NCBI RefSeq assembly: GCF_031583145.1 | Contig: NZ_CP134050.1 | Coordinates: forward strand, 1,636,501-1,700,500 | DNA from: Brevibacillus brevis | Lineage (GTDB): Bacteria; Bacillota; Bacilli; Brevibacillales; Brevibacillaceae | Direction of reading: 5' to 3' | Length of the DNA stretch: 64,000 bases | Shown: one piece after another, positions 62,352 through 64,000 of the stretch | How positions within the stretch are numbered: position 1 is the first letter of the stretch | Layout of the letters: each line of letters opens with the position of its first letter | The notes under the pieces: generated by a model | The model's database searches: none | What the model was told of the DNA's origin: nothing | The model's input: the letters and a program-made list of their open reading frames with translations, nothing else | Made by a program: the position numbers and the translations under genes

Positions 62352-64000
62352 ATGGCCCAGCAGCGGGAACAGCAACCGCAGCAGCCCCAGCAGCCGCCGA
62401 TGTTTCCGGGCAGAACGGGACGCGGGCTCGGCCACGGCGCCAGAGGTCCCGTGGTCAAGCCGAAAAACTTCAAAGGCACGCTCCGGCGGCTGTGGGACGC
62501 TTTCGGAAAAGAAAAAGGAATCCTGCCGGTACTCTTTGTCATCGTGCTCGTGGATGCGCTGCTGATGCTCTCGGCACCGTATCTGATCGGGAGGTCGATC
62601 GATGCCATAGCGGGCGGCGAGGCGACCATCGGGCTGCTCGCCGCCACGATTCTGGCGCTGTTGATTTCGTATGTCGCCGACGGGGTCTTGACGTTTTTGC
62701 AAGGCTGGCTGATGGCAGGCGTCTCCCAGCGGGTCGTGAAAAACCTGCGAAAGGCGTTGTTCGCCAAGCTGCAAAAGCTGCCGGTCGCCTTTTTCGACTC
62801 CCGTCCGCACGGAGAGCTCATGAGCCGTCTGACGAACGATATCGACAACGTGAGCAGCTCCATTTCGCAGTCGACTGCCCAGCTCATGTCGGGAGCGATC
62901 ATGATCCTCGGATCGCTGATCATGATGCTGGTGCAAAGCCCGATCTTGACGCTCGCTACCCTGATCACGGTGCCGCTCGTCTTCCTGCTGACGCGGACGA
63001 TCGCGAGGAAGACCAGCGTGCTCTTTAAAAACCAGCAGATCCAGCTGGGCAAACTGAACGGACATATCGAAGAGACTGTGTCGGGGATCCAAGTGGTCAA
63101 AGCGTTCAACCACGAGCAGAAGGCGACAGAGGAATTCGATGCGATCAACGCCGAGCTGACCCGAATCGGGATGAGGGCGCAGGTCCTGTCGGGCTTTCTC
63201 ATGCCGATCATGAACGTCATCAACAACCTGGGCTTCGCGATGGTGGCAGTCGTCGGCGGAGTGTTGGCCGTCAAAGGCATGATTACGGTCGGGATCATCG
63301 CGAGCTTTCTCAGCTATTCGCGCCAGTTCGTTCGTCCGCTAAACGACCTCGGCAATATTTTCAACGTCCTGCAATCCGGCGTGGCAGGGGCGGAGCGGGT
63401 GTTTGAAGTGCTGGATGAGCGGGAGGAACCGGACGATGCGCCGCATGCAGCAGTGCTGACTCAGCCCAAAGGTCACGTCGTCTTTGAAAACGTGAGCTTC
63501 GGCTACCGTCCGGACCAGCCCATCCTGAAACATGTGAGCTTCGAGACCGAGGCGGGCAGCACTACCGCTCTCGTCGGTCCTACGGGGGCGGGAAAGACGA
63601 CTATCGTCAACCTGCTGACCCGCTTTTACGACGTGACGAGCGGCCGCATTCTGCTCGACGGCAGGGACATCCGGGAGTACACGCGGGACAGCTTGCGGAA
63701 AAGCTTTGGCTTCGTGCTGCAGGATACGTACCTGTTTTCGGGTACGATCAAGGAAAATATCAAGTACGGCAAGCCGGATGCGACCGATGCCGAAGTGGAG
63801 CGGGCGGCTGCAATGGCCAACGCCGACGTGTTCATCAATCGGCTGCCCAAGCGCTACGACACGATGCTGACGGAAAACGGCGGAAATCTCAGCCAGGGGC
63901 AGCGGCAGCTTCTCGCCATCGCGCGGGTGATTCTCGCCAAGCCGTCGCTGCTCATCCTCGACGAGGCCACGAGCAGCATTGACACCCGCACGGAGCTGCA
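62352..64000 (+). CDS. ABC exporter half-transporter, catalytic subunit (3' end outside window)
   Basis: Open to the window end; about 549 codons present, lacking the last part of the ATPase domain. The N-terminal 40 residues are Gln/Pro/Gly/Arg-rich (AQQREQQPQQPQQPPMFPG), then six membrane helices and an ATPase domain with Walker A GPTGAGKTT, signature LSQGQRQLLAIAR and intact Walker B LLILDEATSSID with the catalytic Glu. The LSQGQ form and full Walker B mark it as the active partner of the upstream degenerate subunit. Confidence 0.93.
   Translation, partial: MAQQREQQPQQPQQPPMFPGRTGRGLGHGARGPVVKPKNFKGTLRRLWDAFGKEKGILPVLFVIVLVDALLMLSAPYLIGRSIDAIAGGEATIGLLAATILALLISYVADGVLTFLQGWLMAGVSQRVVKNLRKALFAKLQKLPVAFFDSRPHGELMSRLTNDIDNVSSSISQSTAQLMSGAIMILGSLIMMLVQSPILTLATLITVPLVFLLTRTIARKTSVLFKNQQIQLGKLNGHIEETVSGIQVVKAFNHEQKATEEFDAINAELTRIGMRAQVLSGFLMPIMNVINNLGFAMVAVVGGVLAVKGMITVGIIASFLSYSRQFVRPLNDLGNIFNVLQSGVAGAERVFEVLDEREEPDDAPHAAVLTQPKGHVVFENVSFGYRPDQPILKHVSFETEAGSTTALVGPTGAGKTTIVNLLTRFYDVTSGRILLDGRDIREYTRDSLRKSFGFVLQDTYLFSGTIKENIKYGKPDATDAEVERAAAMANADVFINRLPKRYDTMLTENGGNLSQGQRQLLAIARVILAKPSLLILDEATSSIDTRTEL

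Noticed and set aside
60896..63298. 800-codon open frame on the minus strand
   Set aside because: It is antisense to the ABC transporter pair, is low-complexity His/Arg/Asp-rich in places and has no start signals.

Overview
The window looks like chromosomal DNA of a GC-rich, low-GC-branch Firmicute, most likely Brevibacillus (Paenibacillaceae). The reasons are strong AGGAGG-type ribosome binding sites, T-box leaders, a CIRCE element, Bacillus-type SdhCAB and BdhA proteins, and many small VOC, MerR, TetR, DinB and YwqG-type genes. This assignment comes from gene style only; no rRNA, tRNA or CRISPR array is present. Several real starts lie well inside long open frames and were set from Shine-Dalgarno spacing.

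1-28 kb is ordinary mixed chromosome. It holds a membrane-anchored DJ-1/PfpI protein (partial); tyrS behind a tyrosine T-box; a coupled SDR/acyl-CoA synthetase pair; a divergent Lrp regulator and old yellow enzyme; a VOC gene broken by a one-base deletion; MerR- and TetR-controlled stress genes; leuA behind a T-box; a membrane-anchored phosphate-type binding protein; and htpG under a CIRCE operator. Four copies (one partial) of an about 83-bp two-hairpin repeat sit just after intrinsic terminators in this part and at 37.6 kb.

28-33 kb looks acquired: a CBO0543-like membrane protein and a cytosolic glucose/sorbosone dehydrogenase-like propeller in AT-richer DNA, followed by a complete-looking IS21-family element (istA, istB). 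33-37.6 kb has an aldehyde dehydrogenase, an Rrf2/thioredoxin-reductase-like pair, a Cys- and Lys/Arg-rich protein and an XRE-cupin regulator.

37.7-50.3 kb is the most striking region: two head-to-tail operons for lactonase, alcohol dehydrogenase and aldehyde dehydrogenase, then class III CoA-transferase, CitE-like lyase, MmgE/PrpD protein, a full second SdhCAB, a two-subunit class I fumarase and a GntR/FCD repressor. Both promoters carry the same ATTGGATCCAA motif. Together they read as a route from a lactone or hydroxy acid to a dicarboxylate, oxidised and hydrated in place, activated with CoA and cleaved to acetyl-CoA plus an oxo-acid. 52.9-57.3 kb is a second catabolic operon (class II HMG-CoA reductase, small membrane protein, TctA-like permease, HMG-CoA lyase) that fits uptake and breakdown of mevalonate or 3-hydroxy-3-methylglutarate. 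Its promoter palindrome matches one in the promoter of the XRE-cupin gene 16 kb upstream.

57.3-64 kb carries a VOC protein, bdhA (2,3-butanediol dehydrogenase) opposite a LacI regulator with matching operators, and a heterodimeric ABC exporter whose second subunit runs off the window.
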